Source: Arenicola marina
Lineage: Eukaryota; Annelida; Polychaeta; Arenicolidae
NCBI GenBank assembly: GCA_964019135.1
Contig: OZ025248.1
Coordinates: forward strand, 70,190,119 to 70,254,118
Reading direction: 5' to 3'
Length of the DNA stretch: 64,000 nt
The stretch's first letter is position 1; every line of letters begins with the position of its first letter. Below, one piece after another: positions 12,001-20,652 of the stretch. Under the pieces are notes generated by a model. That model was not told the DNA's origin and made no database searches. It saw only the letters and a list, made by a program, of their open reading frames with translations. The position numbers were made by a program, and so were the translations under genes.

Positions 12001-15000
12001 GCTGACGGCGGACTGCCTAACGAAGTATTCGTGTGAGGTGTGTGACAGCTGCACAAGACCCACCGGTCACATCGTACAGACCAATCACAACTGCGAGCTC
12101 ACCGAGTCTTGTGTGACGTCACAAGGGGCAGTCTCGTGCGTCGGTAAGTATTAATTGATGAAACGTAGTCATATATGCGCCATCTTGGGAAAAATATAAC
12201 TGGCGCAATGAGTTTACATACCTTATTGCCAGGTTATTGCCAATGCATTTATAAACTTAATGAGCTTGTGTCTAAATGTCGTTCATAGACGTAAATGTCT
12301 AATGTCTTAATTGCATCCAAATTAAATCTTTTTCGTCTACATAGCTGACAATATAGTTCGTATGTTTAATTGTCGACAGAAAAAGGAAAACAAAATACCC
12401 AGAATTCGTTGCACATCCAGTGGCGCCTCATAATGGAATAACTGTGGAATAGTGAACTAAATGATTTGCGTAGTCGTCTTTGGCAATGATAGAAATGCAT
12501 TTATAAACGGGCGCGTGACACGGCCGATTACAGCTTTGACTCGAGATGCTAAAACGGTACCAGGTCCAGTAACTATAAAAATGAGTTGGCCAGTAAAACA
12601 TTAAATAAAGCGCATGCATCTCATGGGTCCAACGAGACCTTCAACACATGAATTTCAATGGAGTTCGATGCACTGTTGTTCCAGGGTTATCATTCGCATT
12701 CCATTTTCATAAAGGAAAACATTATGGCAAAGACGCGTGACCGGTAATAATATGAAAGGCACGTGCTAATAATGAACACTGTCGAATAGCTAACAAAAGT
12801 AATCTAACTGTCATCCAACAATTCTATGAGTTGAATACTACTTGCATGGTAATTGTTTAGTGAAAGTATGTGAGGTCACCACATACCACCACCATACTAA
12901 AAACAATTATTAACATTTTCAGATTACTGCGCCGGAGATCCGTGTGGCATTGGCGGTACTTGTGTCAGGCACAGCGACAGCTTCACATGTGTTTGCCAGG
13001 CCGGCTACAGTGGGAGCCAATGCCAGACAGGTCAAGGACTGACACTGCTGCAACAGTTATTATATGACTTAATGACTTAAATAATAGTAACTTATAACAG
13101 TTAATGAAAAAGTATATCATTCCATTTATGTCGTTATTCAAGAAAGGTTAGGAATGTACAAAACGATTTTTTAGAAACATGTTATTAATTTTTATCTTCG
13201 CTTTCTTTTCCGTTTTCGGCATTCAGATATCGATGACTGCACTGGGAGTCCTTGTGAAAATGGAGTGTGCCAGGACTTGGTAAACGCCTTCTCTTGTTCC
13301 TGTTCAGCCGGATATACTGGAGACACATGTTCAACGGGTCAGTACGTTGCACGTTAATGTTTATAAAATAAGTAGACAGTAGATATGCATTAATGTTTTA
13401 CATGCATGCACTGTTATTTTCATGTGATCCTTATGTACTCGACAGAACTAAATGATCATGATTAAAAGTATATATTTTTGTTATTCTTCGTAATGTAGGT
13501 TTTTATTCATGTAATATCTATTTCAATTGATTGTCGCTTTATTTGTGCGTTTTCGGCATTCAGACATCGATGACTGTTCTGGGAGTCCTTGTGAGAATGG
13601 AGGAGTGTGCCAGGACTTGGTAAACGCCTTCTCTTGTTCCTGTTCAGCAGGATATACTGGAGACACATGTTCAACGGGTCAGTACGTTACACGTTAATAT
13701 TTATACAATAAGTAGACAGTAGATATACAAAAAATATGTAAACATGCATGCATGCTAATTTTCATCAGTGACCTATATATGTACATGACAAAACTATGCG
13801 AATTTAAAAGTTGTGTTATCCTTTGTCATCTCGATCTTTATTGGTATGATATTTCTTTTAAATGGTCGTCGCTTTATTTTCCTTTTTCGGCATTCAGACA
13901 TCGATGACTGCACTGGGAGTCCTTGTGAGAATGGAGGAGTGTGCCAGGACTTGGTAAACGGCTTCTCTTGTTCCTGTTCAGCCGGATATACTGGAGACAC
14001 ATGTTCAACGGGTCAGTACGATACATGCCATCTCTGTATACATTAGGTAAACAGTATATATATATAAATTAATGACATGTATTTCGATAAATAGAACTTA
14101 TGTAATCGACTCAACTGTACAAAACTTTAAGCGTAAAGCCTATCCGCGCGTTTGGCTCCAGCACTGTTGCGCGAGATGCAATATAACGAGATACAGCGGC
14201 ATTAATTACAGGCATACATGCATATGTTCACACGTGAGTCTTATGTACGTATTCGGCCCAATTTTAACGAACGTTTTGTGTCATTTGTGTCACCCTTCGT
14301 CATCTAGATTACGATTCCACAATTTATAGGGATGGGATATTTATTAAGGATTTAGATGTTTGTTTCTCCGGGCAGTGATATTGTGTTAATCTCAACTCGC
14401 CCTTTAGCATGAGTGTTTCAAGATTTCTACTGTATAGTTTAACCAACTCAAATTACTTAACTAATATACTTTTTAATTATAAGTTACTTTCCTCTTGCAT
14501 ATATAACAAATCTCACATTTAGAGATGCCATATGTGTTATAAATCAATGCTAACAAATAACATAAAGTATTTAATGCAAGTGAAAAGTGTAACTCAATGC
14601 CGATGTCCAAATGGGGGGGGGGGGCAGTTTTCTCATATAATTAATAATTGCTTTATGGCGTAATGGTGATGTGTACTTTTTACTGCCTTAGTCATCGACA
14701 ACTGTGCCACCGGCCCTTGTGTTAACGGAGGAGTATGCATGGATCACATAGATGACTTTTCCTGCGCATGCCCAGCTGGCTTCACAGGGGACACCTGTTC
14801 GACGGGTCAGTGTGGTTCATCCACCCATATCCACGTGTTTTCTTTACTAATTATGACGTAAGGACGGGGATTTGGCTTCGATAATAAGCAAACCGCGTAT
14901 TTCAAGATAACACGGGGTCAAATTTTAAAACGCTTAACGCTTTTAAAAATATATTTCGACAATAAATTAATTAATAAATTAATCCAAACCAACCGATTTG

Positions 15001-18000
15001 CCGGGTACTACGGTACCATGCTGTAGCATAGTGACGGCATATGGATTTGCATTTGCATTAGAGTTGACATGGTTGTGTTTTCTCCGGCAAAACGGTAACC
15101 CGGTATTAACGTGAACAAAGTTTGCCTACCGTTAAAGACTATACATAAAGGGCCCTGGTAACAATATTGCGTGGCCGAAGGGCACATGTAGCAAAGCATT
15201 TAAGTCTTCAAGTATCATGATGCGACAATGATATCTACCATCGACATGCTGCTCAACGAACGAGTAACCAATGAGAGGAAGTAATGGCTCTTAGCTCTGG
15301 CTTAATGCAAGTTCTCTTTCTTTTCAGACATTGTCGATAATGGTGCCACGTGTGTAGACAGGCAGAACAGATTGGTTTGCCAATGCACCTGCTCTATGGG
15401 TACGCAGGAAATGACCGTGGCCCTCCATTCCCCAACAGCTAATACTGACGGAATTCTTTACAAGATAACATGCATACACCCACTTTTCGTTTGAATATGT
15501 CAGTGCAATTTGTATGTTATCACATGTAGGTCATATAATACCACTGACCAATACTGCTAAATTGTCAAAGGACTGTCCTACCCAAAGTTGATCAATCATA
15601 AAAAAACATTTCCATCAAGGATCTCCCGCTTTTACTCTTCACTACCTTCTGAAATAGAATCTCAAATAAACAAAAGTGAACGTAGTCATGGTACACACCA
15701 ACAAGTAAATACGAATATTGATTTACACGCCATTGGTTTTCTCTCAGCGCCGTGTGACCAAGACGCACTGCTTCATTTCCCATTCGACGACGACTTTAAT
15801 GACGTCAGCTGTGACAATGCCGTATCTGACGTCATCAACGCCCCTTCAATCGATTGGGATGCCAAGAAAGCCAAGTCGGGTTACTTCGATAACGATGCCC
15901 ATCTCACAGTCAGTTACCTCACCAACTGGTCAGTCGGCCTGTCAACCATTAAATGTTAACATAAATTGTGTATCAATCTTTAAGGTCCATCATTTTTATA
16001 ATTTATTTGTTGCATGATAAAAGGTAAGTCACCGATAAAACTGTTTCATAATGTGCAGATAATATAATTTGCTCTTCGTTTTTTTTCTATCCTAGGTTCA
16101 ACACGAGACAGGTCAGTGAGTGGACGTTGAGCATGTGGTTCAAGCTGACAGGACCCACTCAGGGTCTCGAGGGTCTGATCAACAATGGTAACTGTAACAA
16201 CGCGCCTGGCTTCGCCCTCTACCTGGAGGCCGGCAACGTGCTGAAGGGCAGCATCGACACCGTCAGCGGACCGCCAGTCGTCGTCGGGGGAACCACGGTG
16301 GGTGTCATGGTGACGGGTCCATGAGGGGGATAGAGGAGGGGGGTGGAGCGCTAGCAGTAGTCGTGGGAACCACGGTGGGTTTCCTGGTGACCGTTCAACA
16401 TCAGACCATATTAAAGAGTAAGACAACATATATATCTGCAACAGGCAATTGACATTAAGTACCATGTCGCTCGCCCAACTGACCAGGTAATGGCCTAGAT
16501 GTTGTAGATGATCCAGGGTGATTGGCACCATGTGGCCATGGTCTACGACGGCTTAGAGGTCGTGATGTACGTCGACGGCGCATTGGCGGGGCAGACATCC
16601 GCTTCCGGTAAGAAACAAGCAACATATATCTTTTTAATTGGAGTTGGGGGGCGGGGAGGGGGGGGTGGTTAATGGGCCGGTGGTTAGCACGCACGACGTT
16701 GTCGAGTGAGCTCTGTCAGGTCAATTATAGTCTAATATAATTTAAGTCTAAGTTTAAGTCTAATATACATGTAAAAAACATTAAACCATTGAATATTTAA
16801 TGATGTTTTTATATATTAATCAAGATTTAATATTGAAACAAATCCTTACCTCTCTTTATACATTGATTTGACCTTCTCATCTATTGCTTTATCATATTGG
16901 TTTGGATATGCGTACATCTTGCTGCAGTCAAACTTGTGTCATCTTAATGTCGTTGTGAGCATCATGGAAATTCTTTGTGTCGGGTAGATCCATGCAATAC
17001 TCTAGTACACACATCATGCATACTTTTTGTTGTATTCTTCTCTGAGAATTCCAATCGGCACGTAACGATCATAATCATATCTATAAATCGAGATTTCCGT
17101 GTTCATTCACAGTGGAAAGCTAAGTTATCAAATTAAAAAAAGTGATTTCAGAATTATACACATTAATTAGGTCTAAAAGTATATTATAAGAACAGCCATT
17201 AGAACTATTAGAAGATTCGGCTTCCACGGCTTTCCTGTGGCACACTCGTATTTATAAACATCGTCGTTATTCCGCCAAGTGTCAATTTGTATCAACGATT
17301 ATCCGACATGTTCAAAGTTCCGTCTTGGTATAAAGAAAAGTTGGAAACTATTCGCGGCACGTAACTCTTTCAATTGCGTATCATTGCCACCTGGTGAGTG
17401 CGCCTCTAAGGCGGAGTTCGGTTATGCGACCGGAGTAATCGGCGCAGATATTTGGAGCATGCGCACTCATACTTTCCGCTCATGTGCGGATCAAGATAAA
17501 CCGAACGCAAAATCCGCGGTCCGCGTGAATGTTGCACTGCTGAACTGCACGAATCATGAACATCGTCAAACGGTACCATAAAATAAATCAACGGATAAGT
17601 TTTGTGTTCATTATTTTATTCTAGTTGTTACAATATTATTTACAGATTTTGTGCAGGTCAAAATACTACTTTATATATATTTTACGTATTGTTGGGCCTG
17701 GGCGCCATGCTGAAAATCCTTGTGGTCCTCCTCTGGGTGGGGAGCAAGGTCCGGGAGTAAACTGTACCCCGTAACCGCGCTATCGTAACACAATCTCTGC
17801 GTCCGGTTATGCACTCCGCGGAGTCTGACTACTCCGCTAGCATACCCTAACTCACCCATAGGTTCCCCATTAAACAAAACTTGACATTGCCATAGTATTT
17901 GCCTTCCTGTTATTCTGTGGTATTGTTCTGGAGTGTTAACTGGGAGTGTCTTCCCCCTCCCATCCTCACAGGTGCCATGGAGACTACGAACTGTCCATTG

Positions 18001-19331
18001 AGCATAGCGCACGCAGGGACCAGCCCGACAACCGGTCATTTCAACGGATATCTTGATGAGGTACGTGGCGAATGGGACCTAGACCATTAAGCTTATGTTA
18101 TATTAACATAGTTATAGTTTCCTAACGGGTGACTCATTGGCATCTAATAGAAGAACCGTCAGTGCTGACTGCTTCTTTACATTCTGCCATTTTAATGGTA
18201 ATGCTCCTTATATTGATATCTTCGTTTATGGCCATTGTCCGTGTAATGTAATGTGTAACTTTGGCATCATTAGAACCATTATAATTGTTGTCTAATCTTA
18301 TAGTCCTGCATATTCACTCAGAAAAAAAGGTTTGTAAAGAAGGCCCATATAGGACTATTCAATGTGCCCATGGGCGGTGGCCCATTAGCGTAACGCCCTG
18401 AGCGCACATAGAAAACGTTGCAATTTTAAAGACTTCAACTTTTGTCCCTTGTGTGGCTTTATACATGAAGATGCAAAGCATTTCTTTTTACGATGTCGCC
18501 GCTCTCTGTGCCAGATTAATAGGCAAGATGAGTCCCATGCTCCTGATCTTAAGCCCCCCCCGCCCCGCCCGATCAGCTGTACTACCCTGATGTCAAAACG
18601 CGAAATACTGAATTTGAATAACATATGTTATTACACGGATACGATGGATCGGCCATCACACAGAACCAATAATTGTTTAAAGGTGTCCACCGGTACACTA
18701 AGCGTTTTGACGTCGTCTAAATATCACCTACCATCACTCTCAGAGGTAAACATTTGCATATGCTATACGTTGTTGTAAACCTCTTGAAAGACATAAAGGT
18801 TATATAACAAAATTGTATTCCACCTCGCACATGAACCACAGCTTCATACCATTGGCATGGTATCTAGATTCGGTATAAATTCGTGATATAAGACAGGACA
18901 ACAGTTACCTAAATCTGAGGCAGCAACTTCAGGGGCGGATCTAGGGGGGGCGGGTTACGGGGGTTGCACCCATCCCCCCCTTGGGAGCCTGAACATACAC
19001 TGTTAAAGTCGGCTTTTCCGAGCATCCCACCCCCTCCAGTCGCAAGTTTTTTCAGAGAGCACCTCCCCCCGGTCGGAAGTTTTCAAAGAGCACACACCAC
19101 ACCCCCAGTCGCAAGTTTTCAGAGAGCAACCCCCCCCCCTTGGCAAATTCCTAGATCCGCCCCTGAACTTTATGTGCATATATAAAAAATTGTTATATAT
19201 TGTCTATCCAATAATGAGCGAATTTAGCTCAATGAGCCCAAGACAAGTGCATTCGTTAAATCTTGCAGATAAAGGTGTTCGCCAAGGCCTTGACTACCGC
19301 CCACGTGCTCAACCTGTACCACAACCCATAA
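2958..19331 (+). CDS. Gene 1: secreted Ly6-EGF-vWD-C8-TIL-EGF-LamG mosaic protein, 25 exons
   Basis: I assembled this gene from GT-AG junctions with matching phases. Exons: 2958-3072, 3434-3664, 4000-4100, 5282-5483, 6027-6254, 6602-6703, 6952-7074, 7671-8018, 8686-8793, 9006-9247, 9812-10110, 10456-10748, 11231-11433, 11987-12143, 12923-13030, 13227-13337, 13564-13677, 13898-14011, 14692-14805, 15328-15399, 15748-15928, 16096-16297, 16517-16607, 17972-18060, 19269-19331. They sum to 4011 nt, exactly 1337 codons including TAA. The product is 1336 aa, with a signal peptide, no later membrane segment noticed, and a C-terminal LamG fold, so it should be secreted. Most introns are phase 1, as is usual for shuffled extracellular modules. 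vWD-C8-TIL order is typical of mucin, zonadhesin and otogelin relatives, but a Ly6/uPAR domain at the N-terminus and LamG at the C-terminus do not fit those families. Adhesive, mucus or cuticle matrix roles are inference. The acceptor of exon 8 is uncertain. Confidence 0.88.
3434..3664 (+). CDS. Gene 1 exon 2: N-terminal Cys module ending CCP
   Basis: This phase 1-1 exon of 77 codons follows a pyrimidine-rich acceptor ending cggcag. It encodes a module with six Cys beginning [11 protein letters not shown] and ending DEICCPG, with an NVT glycosylation sequon near its start. I do not recognise a named family. Exon 8 has a comparable layout: spaced Cys, aromatic-rich middle and terminal CCPS. 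The two may be divergent copies of one uncharacterised module. Confidence 0.82.
4000..5483 (+). CDS. Gene 1 exons 3-4: Ly6/uPAR (three-finger) domain
   Basis: Exon 3 (4000-4100) encodes [10 protein letters not shown] and ends in phase 0 after DCAVDE. Exon 4 (5282-5483) continues with [10 protein letters not shown] and ends with [11 protein letters not shown]. Paired C-x-x-C at the start, spaced single Cys, and a terminal CC-x4-CN are the hallmarks of the Ly6/uPAR or three-finger fold. An intron inside the domain is normal for the family. Ly6 domains are usually GPI-anchored or small secreted proteins, so one in front of EGF and vWD modules is unusual. The 1.18-kb intron between the exons holds a foldback element, and a decayed copy of exon 4 lies at 7193-7255. 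Confidence 0.85.
4530..5130. mobile_element. Foldback/MITE element with about 200-bp inverted arms (gene 1 intron 3)
   Basis: The left arm (about 4530-4745) and right arm (about 4920-5130) are inverted copies. Shared stretches include ACGTTTCGGCCCATATTT, GACGTGAGAAAGCAACAC and ATTTCTCCATGCTGACACTC, each reverse-complemented in the other arm. The spacer is about 175 bp and has no coding potential. A non-autonomous foldback-type DNA element is the best explanation. Confidence 0.75.
5103..5690. repeat. Related repeat copies on both sides of Ly6 exon 4
   Basis: Sequence at about 5103-5235 (GACTACCGTAGAACCGCCG to GGCGGTTTAAAGGATATC) is repeated at about 5507-5690 (GACTACCGTGGAACCGCCG to GGCGGGTTTAAAGGAAAT). 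Each has inverted AACCGCC/GGCGGTT ends. The copies are diverged and bracket exon 4, as two insertions of one short inverted-repeat element would. Confidence 0.55.
6027..7074 (+). CDS. Gene 1 exons 5-7: EGF-like domains
   Basis: Exon 5 (6027-6254) encodes two EGF-like domains: a canonical one with CYNGGTC and [14 protein letters not shown], then a looser one with CENGGVLVE and [14 protein letters not shown]. Exon 6 (6602-6703) holds a compact EGF-like unit with [13 protein letters not shown]. Its donor is a weak gttggt. Exon 7 (6952-7074) holds a canonical EGF with [11 protein letters not shown]. All are phase 1-1. NGGTC in exons 5 and 7 matches the protein O-fucosylation consensus (C2-x4-S/T-C3) known from Notch-type EGFs. 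Whether the sites are used cannot be seen. Confidence 0.85.
6815..6890. repeat. ATATGTAA microsatellite-like tract (gene 1 intron 6)
   Basis: Imperfect tandem copies of an ATATATGTAA-type unit of about 10 bp, located between EGF exons 6 and 7. Simple sequence with no coding content. Confidence 0.85.
7193..7255 (+). pseudogene. Decayed copy of Ly6 exon 4
   Basis: The 63 bp starting GTGTGTCAAACGACGTACGC copies the first third of exon 4 (5282 onward) with about ten substitutions. Translation gives [20 protein letters not shown], against [20 protein letters not shown] in the real exon. There is no AG acceptor directly in front, and the Cys-rich second half with CC-x4-CN is absent. It sits in intron 7 and is a relic of a partial exon duplication. 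Confidence 0.8.
7671..8018 (+). CDS. Gene 1 exon 8: second Cys module ending CCPS
   Basis: This large phase 1-1 exon has about 116 codons. It contains a Tyr-rich stretch ([13 protein letters not shown]), a sequon NCS, and a terminal YTMCCPS before a gtgagt donor at 8019. Two in-frame acceptors are possible: ctgccag before 7671, or ctccag before 7641, which would add ten residues. The upstream Met of the open frame is probably intronic. No named family is recognised. The CCP ending parallels exon 2. Confidence 0.75.
8225..8405. repeat. Dispersed repeat, family unclassified
   Basis: This intronic stretch with a G run and two copies of CACCTCCAAAATCCG is similar to the reverse complement of 29060-29305 (shared TTGCTGG-TTT, GGAAGGGGTAT and TATCTT blocks) and in part to 42225-42510. 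It is a dispersed non-coding repeat. No terminal repeats could be defined. Confidence 0.45.
8418..8722 (+). repeat. 73-bp tandem array repeating the splice acceptor and start of EGF exon 9
   Basis: The acceptor CACTTTCAG followed by CCTGCTACAGTCTGCCC recurs with the CAG at 8464, 8537, 8610 and 8683, exactly 73 bp apart. A partial unit precedes them. Each unit carries about 36 nt of exon 9 (CYSLPxQNGGW) and then GTATCCTCATTACAC. Only the last copy runs into a complete EGF. As 73 is not a multiple of three, unspliced reading changes frame from unit to unit. Confidence 0.92.
8686..8793 (+). CDS. Gene 1 exon 9: EGF-like domain
   Basis: This exon of 36 codons is phase 1-1, between ccactttcag and gtaagg. 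It encodes [18 protein letters not shown] and then [14 protein letters not shown], a six-Cys EGF. Its acceptor and first 36 nt are repeated upstream several times in a 73-bp tandem array. This is the only copy that continues into a full EGF. Confidence 0.85.
9006..10110 (+). CDS. Gene 1 exons 10-11: von Willebrand type D domain
   Basis: Exon 10 (9006-9247) begins the domain with [19 protein letters not shown], the GDPHxxTFD signature of vWD. Exon 11 (9812-10110) carries the strand-rich middle and [14 protein letters not shown], the conserved G-x-CG-(N/D)-x-(N/D)-G-x-x-x-ND end motif. The intron between them is phase 0 and exon 11 ends in phase 2. Together they span about 160 residues, a normal vWD length. 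In mucins and vWF this domain supports Ca-dependent folding and multimer assembly. The intervening intron contains a MITE-like stretch with G runs (9301-9518). Confidence 0.93.
9301..9518. mobile_element. MITE-like element in the vWD intron
   Basis: Begins CAGAGACGGATCTAGG and ends CCTTGGATCCGCCATTG, an imperfect inverted pair related to CAGGGGCGGATCTAG ends at 18930-19165. The interior is G/C-run rich (GGGGTGGGGGGGG). It is more decayed than the 18930 copy. Confidence 0.55.
10134..10324. repeat. 43-bp tandem repeat, about 4.5 copies (gene 1 intron 11)
   Basis: Copies of GATTCATTATTCTCCATGTG followed by ATAGACGCCAGATATTGTT, spaced about 43 bp. They start directly after the vWD exon donor. 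The last copy is truncated by a poly-A run. Confidence 0.9.
10456..10748 (+). CDS. Gene 1 exon 12: C8 domain
   Basis: Phase 2 to phase 1 exon of about 98 codons. Regularly spaced Cys ([40 protein letters not shown]) directly after a vWD domain match the C8 module that follows vWD in mucins, vWF, zonadhesin and otogelin. The FxxC-x-YDxC core of C8 is visible as VNCQYDVC. Confidence 0.9.
11231..12143 (+). CDS. Gene 1 exons 13-14: TIL domain and following Cys-rich segment
   Basis: Exon 13 (11231-11433) encodes [20 protein letters not shown] and [17 protein letters not shown], ending [13 protein letters not shown]. This is a trypsin-inhibitor-like (TIL) Cys-rich domain, which in mucin-type proteins lies just after C8. 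It carries an NAT sequon. Exon 14 (11987-12143) encodes [19 protein letters not shown] and more Cys. It resembles the vWC/E-type extension that usually follows TIL, but I cannot name it firmly. Confidence 0.87.
12923..14805 (+). CDS. Gene 1 exons 15-19: five EGF domains, one exon each
   Basis: All five exons are phase 1-1: 12923-13030, 13227-13337, 13564-13677, 13898-14011, 14692-14805. Exons 16-18 are near-identical tandem copies encoding [19 protein letters not shown]. Their starts are 337 and 334 bp apart, and the introns are alike as well. Exon 16 lacks one codon, so it reads CENGVC and has a shortened Cys2-Cys3 loop. The DID start and C-x-D-x4-F-x-C-x-C fit the calcium-binding/hydroxylation pattern of Notch-like EGFs, although exon 15 lacks the DID start. 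The unit length matches the 330-bp units of gene 2. Confidence 0.9.
15328..15399 (+). CDS. Gene 1 exon 20: short linker exon
   Basis: This 24-codon phase 1-1 exon lies between cttttcag and gtacgc and reads [20 protein letters not shown] before ending in CTCSM. It looks like the core of a truncated EGF. Its position, between the EGFs and LamG, is where gene 2 has two chitin-binding-like exons. It keeps the frame, and the total length works with it, but it would also work without it, so alternative use is possible. Confidence 0.65.
15748..19331 (+). CDS. Gene 1 exons 21-25: C-terminal LamG/concanavalin-like domain
   Basis: Exons 15748-15928 (181 nt), 16096-16297 (202), 16517-16607 (91), 17972-18060 (89) and 19269-19331 (63). 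The domain starts [16 protein letters not shown] and continues with [21 protein letters not shown] and [15 protein letters not shown]. It ends LNLYHNP before TAA. This is the jellyroll pattern of LamG-like (Laminin_G_3) domains, including W-x-H-V-A and F-x-G-x-(L/M)-DE. Gene 2 has the same five exons with the same lengths except for the third. Intron 24 contains a MITE and a LINE relic, and intron 23 is 1.36 kb. Confidence 0.92.
16298..16400 (+). repeat. Duplicated exon end with decoy donor in LamG intron 22
   Basis: The end of exon 22 and its donor (GTCGTCGGGGGAACCACG then GTGGGTGTCATGGTGACGGG) are repeated inside the intron at about 16355-16392 as GTCGTGGGAACCACGGTGGG followed by a related GGTGACC tail. 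G-rich sequence lies between. Gene 2 has the same arrangement in the equivalent intron. Confidence 0.75.
18395..18580 (+). mobile_element. LINE relic: C-terminal part of a reverse transcriptase ORF
   Basis: The plus strand reads [20 protein letters not shown], the typical C-P-x-C-G-x-x-E-D-x-x-H-x-x-x-x-C end motif of non-LTR retrotransposon ORF2 proteins. Upstream lies [15 protein letters not shown]. Nothing else of the element is readable. It sits in gene 1 intron 24 in the same orientation as the gene. Confidence 0.7.
18930..19165. mobile_element. MITE with CAGGGGCGGATCTAG inverted ends
   Basis: A 236-bp element starts CAGGGGCGGATCTAG and ends CTAGATCCGCCCCTG, perfect 15-bp terminal inverted repeats. 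It is flanked on both sides by AACTT (18925-18929 and 19166-19170), a likely target duplication. The interior has several CAGTCGCAAGTTTT-like subrepeats and C runs. No ORF. It lies about 100 bp before the last exon of gene 1. Superfamily is uncertain, possibly hAT-like given the CAGGGG ends. Confidence 0.85.
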
Positions 19332-19766
19332 CGCTCCGGCGCCTACCCAACACGGACACTGACCGGACTCACCCGTGGATGTCTCGGAGTCAATGACTTA
19401 TTCTTCAGCACGCGTAATAATTCTTTACTTTTAATTCTAGACAAATATATTCTGTTTTTCCGGATGGTTCACGTTTATTGGCTATTGTAATGTCTGAAAC
19501 ACGCATCAATTAACTTTATTTATCTCCGGAGGTTCGTTGTTTCACACCTGGGAACAAAAACTGGACACTAGGAATATTGGTTGCATGAGTTCAGGTTGGT
19601 TACTCACGTATTCGAGTAATTGGGATACCTGCTGTTAATCCCCGCTCCTAACAACCGCTCTTCTTACCAAAGGAGTTCGGGGCAACCACCGTGAGTGTTC
19701 GGTTAGCGTAAGGACTTCCTACTATTTAATCACACAGCATGTACGTAAATGCAGAGTAATTAAAAT

Positions 19767-19784
19767 AATAAATCGGGAAATAAA
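19767..19784 (+). promoter_or_regulatory. Candidate polyadenylation signals of gene 1
   Basis: Two AATAAA hexamers (19767-19772 and 19779-19784) lie about 440 nt after the stop codon at 19329-19331. The same pair is preserved in the collapsed copy near 46110-46125, as expected if they belong to the 3' end of the gene. Confidence 0.4.
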
Positions 19785-20516
19785 CATACGTGTCTTATGG
19801 TTGCCTTAGTTATGAAAAAAACACAGTGTCGCCATATATGGTGATATTTTTTTCCATTGGCAGAATGACGATAATATACTGACACACATTAAATTTTTAA
19901 CATTTTCCAATGTGGGTCTTAAACAGTTGATGCCACGCCAAAACAACTTTATTTCATAATAATCTCTGGAGTATATTTGTATCTCATTCAGCCTGCGTGC
20001 GGATCGTATCGCATTACAAGAAATGACGTCAATGGGGGAACCAAACCCACGTACTCTGCTCCGCTCGCATGCTGCTGTTTTGCAATCGGCTTAATTGTTT
20101 TGGCTTATTTTTGTTGTGTAAAATAAACCGAAATAGTGTCTTGTTGGATCTTATGGGTATTACCCATCTGCAACTCTCAGTTTGTCCATATTTCCAAGCG
20201 CGGAAACAAATAGTCACGAATACCATGGATTTGAGCCGTCAAAGTGTTAACAACAGTGTCAGCTCTGTTCTCGGCCTATTTTCGGGTCTGACTGTGACTC
20301 GAACGCACTCGTGTCTCTCGCACGCACGCACGCACAAGAGTTCAGAATATGCAGGCTTTTTGATTAACGCTCAGACTGAGAAGGGAAATGCAGCCTGAAG
20401 CTATCCCTACCATTTTCTCTGTAACGAACCTTCAAAGAAGAGGTTCACACAACCACTAGCTGATAAATTAAGGATCAGCAACACAGTCACTGACACTGTT
20501 CCCATCTGGTGACCAA

Positions 20517-20652
20517 GGACCGTATTCATGATCCCCTCATAAGTTACGCACTTTTTTAATTCAGAAAATCCATGTCGATAATCGCTCGACAAATCTTTCA
20601 CTTGGCGCTAAGTCTAGTGGCGTAGCCTAAGTGGCGATTATGAATACGGCCC
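20517..20652. mobile_element. Short inverted-repeat element with GACCGTATTCATGATC ends
   Basis: Starts GGACCGTATTCATGATCCCC and ends GGCGATTATGAATACGGCCC, so the ends pair as a hairpin. A diverged copy is at about 46888-47003 inside the larger duplication. It looks like a MITE that inserted before that duplication. Confidence 0.6.
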
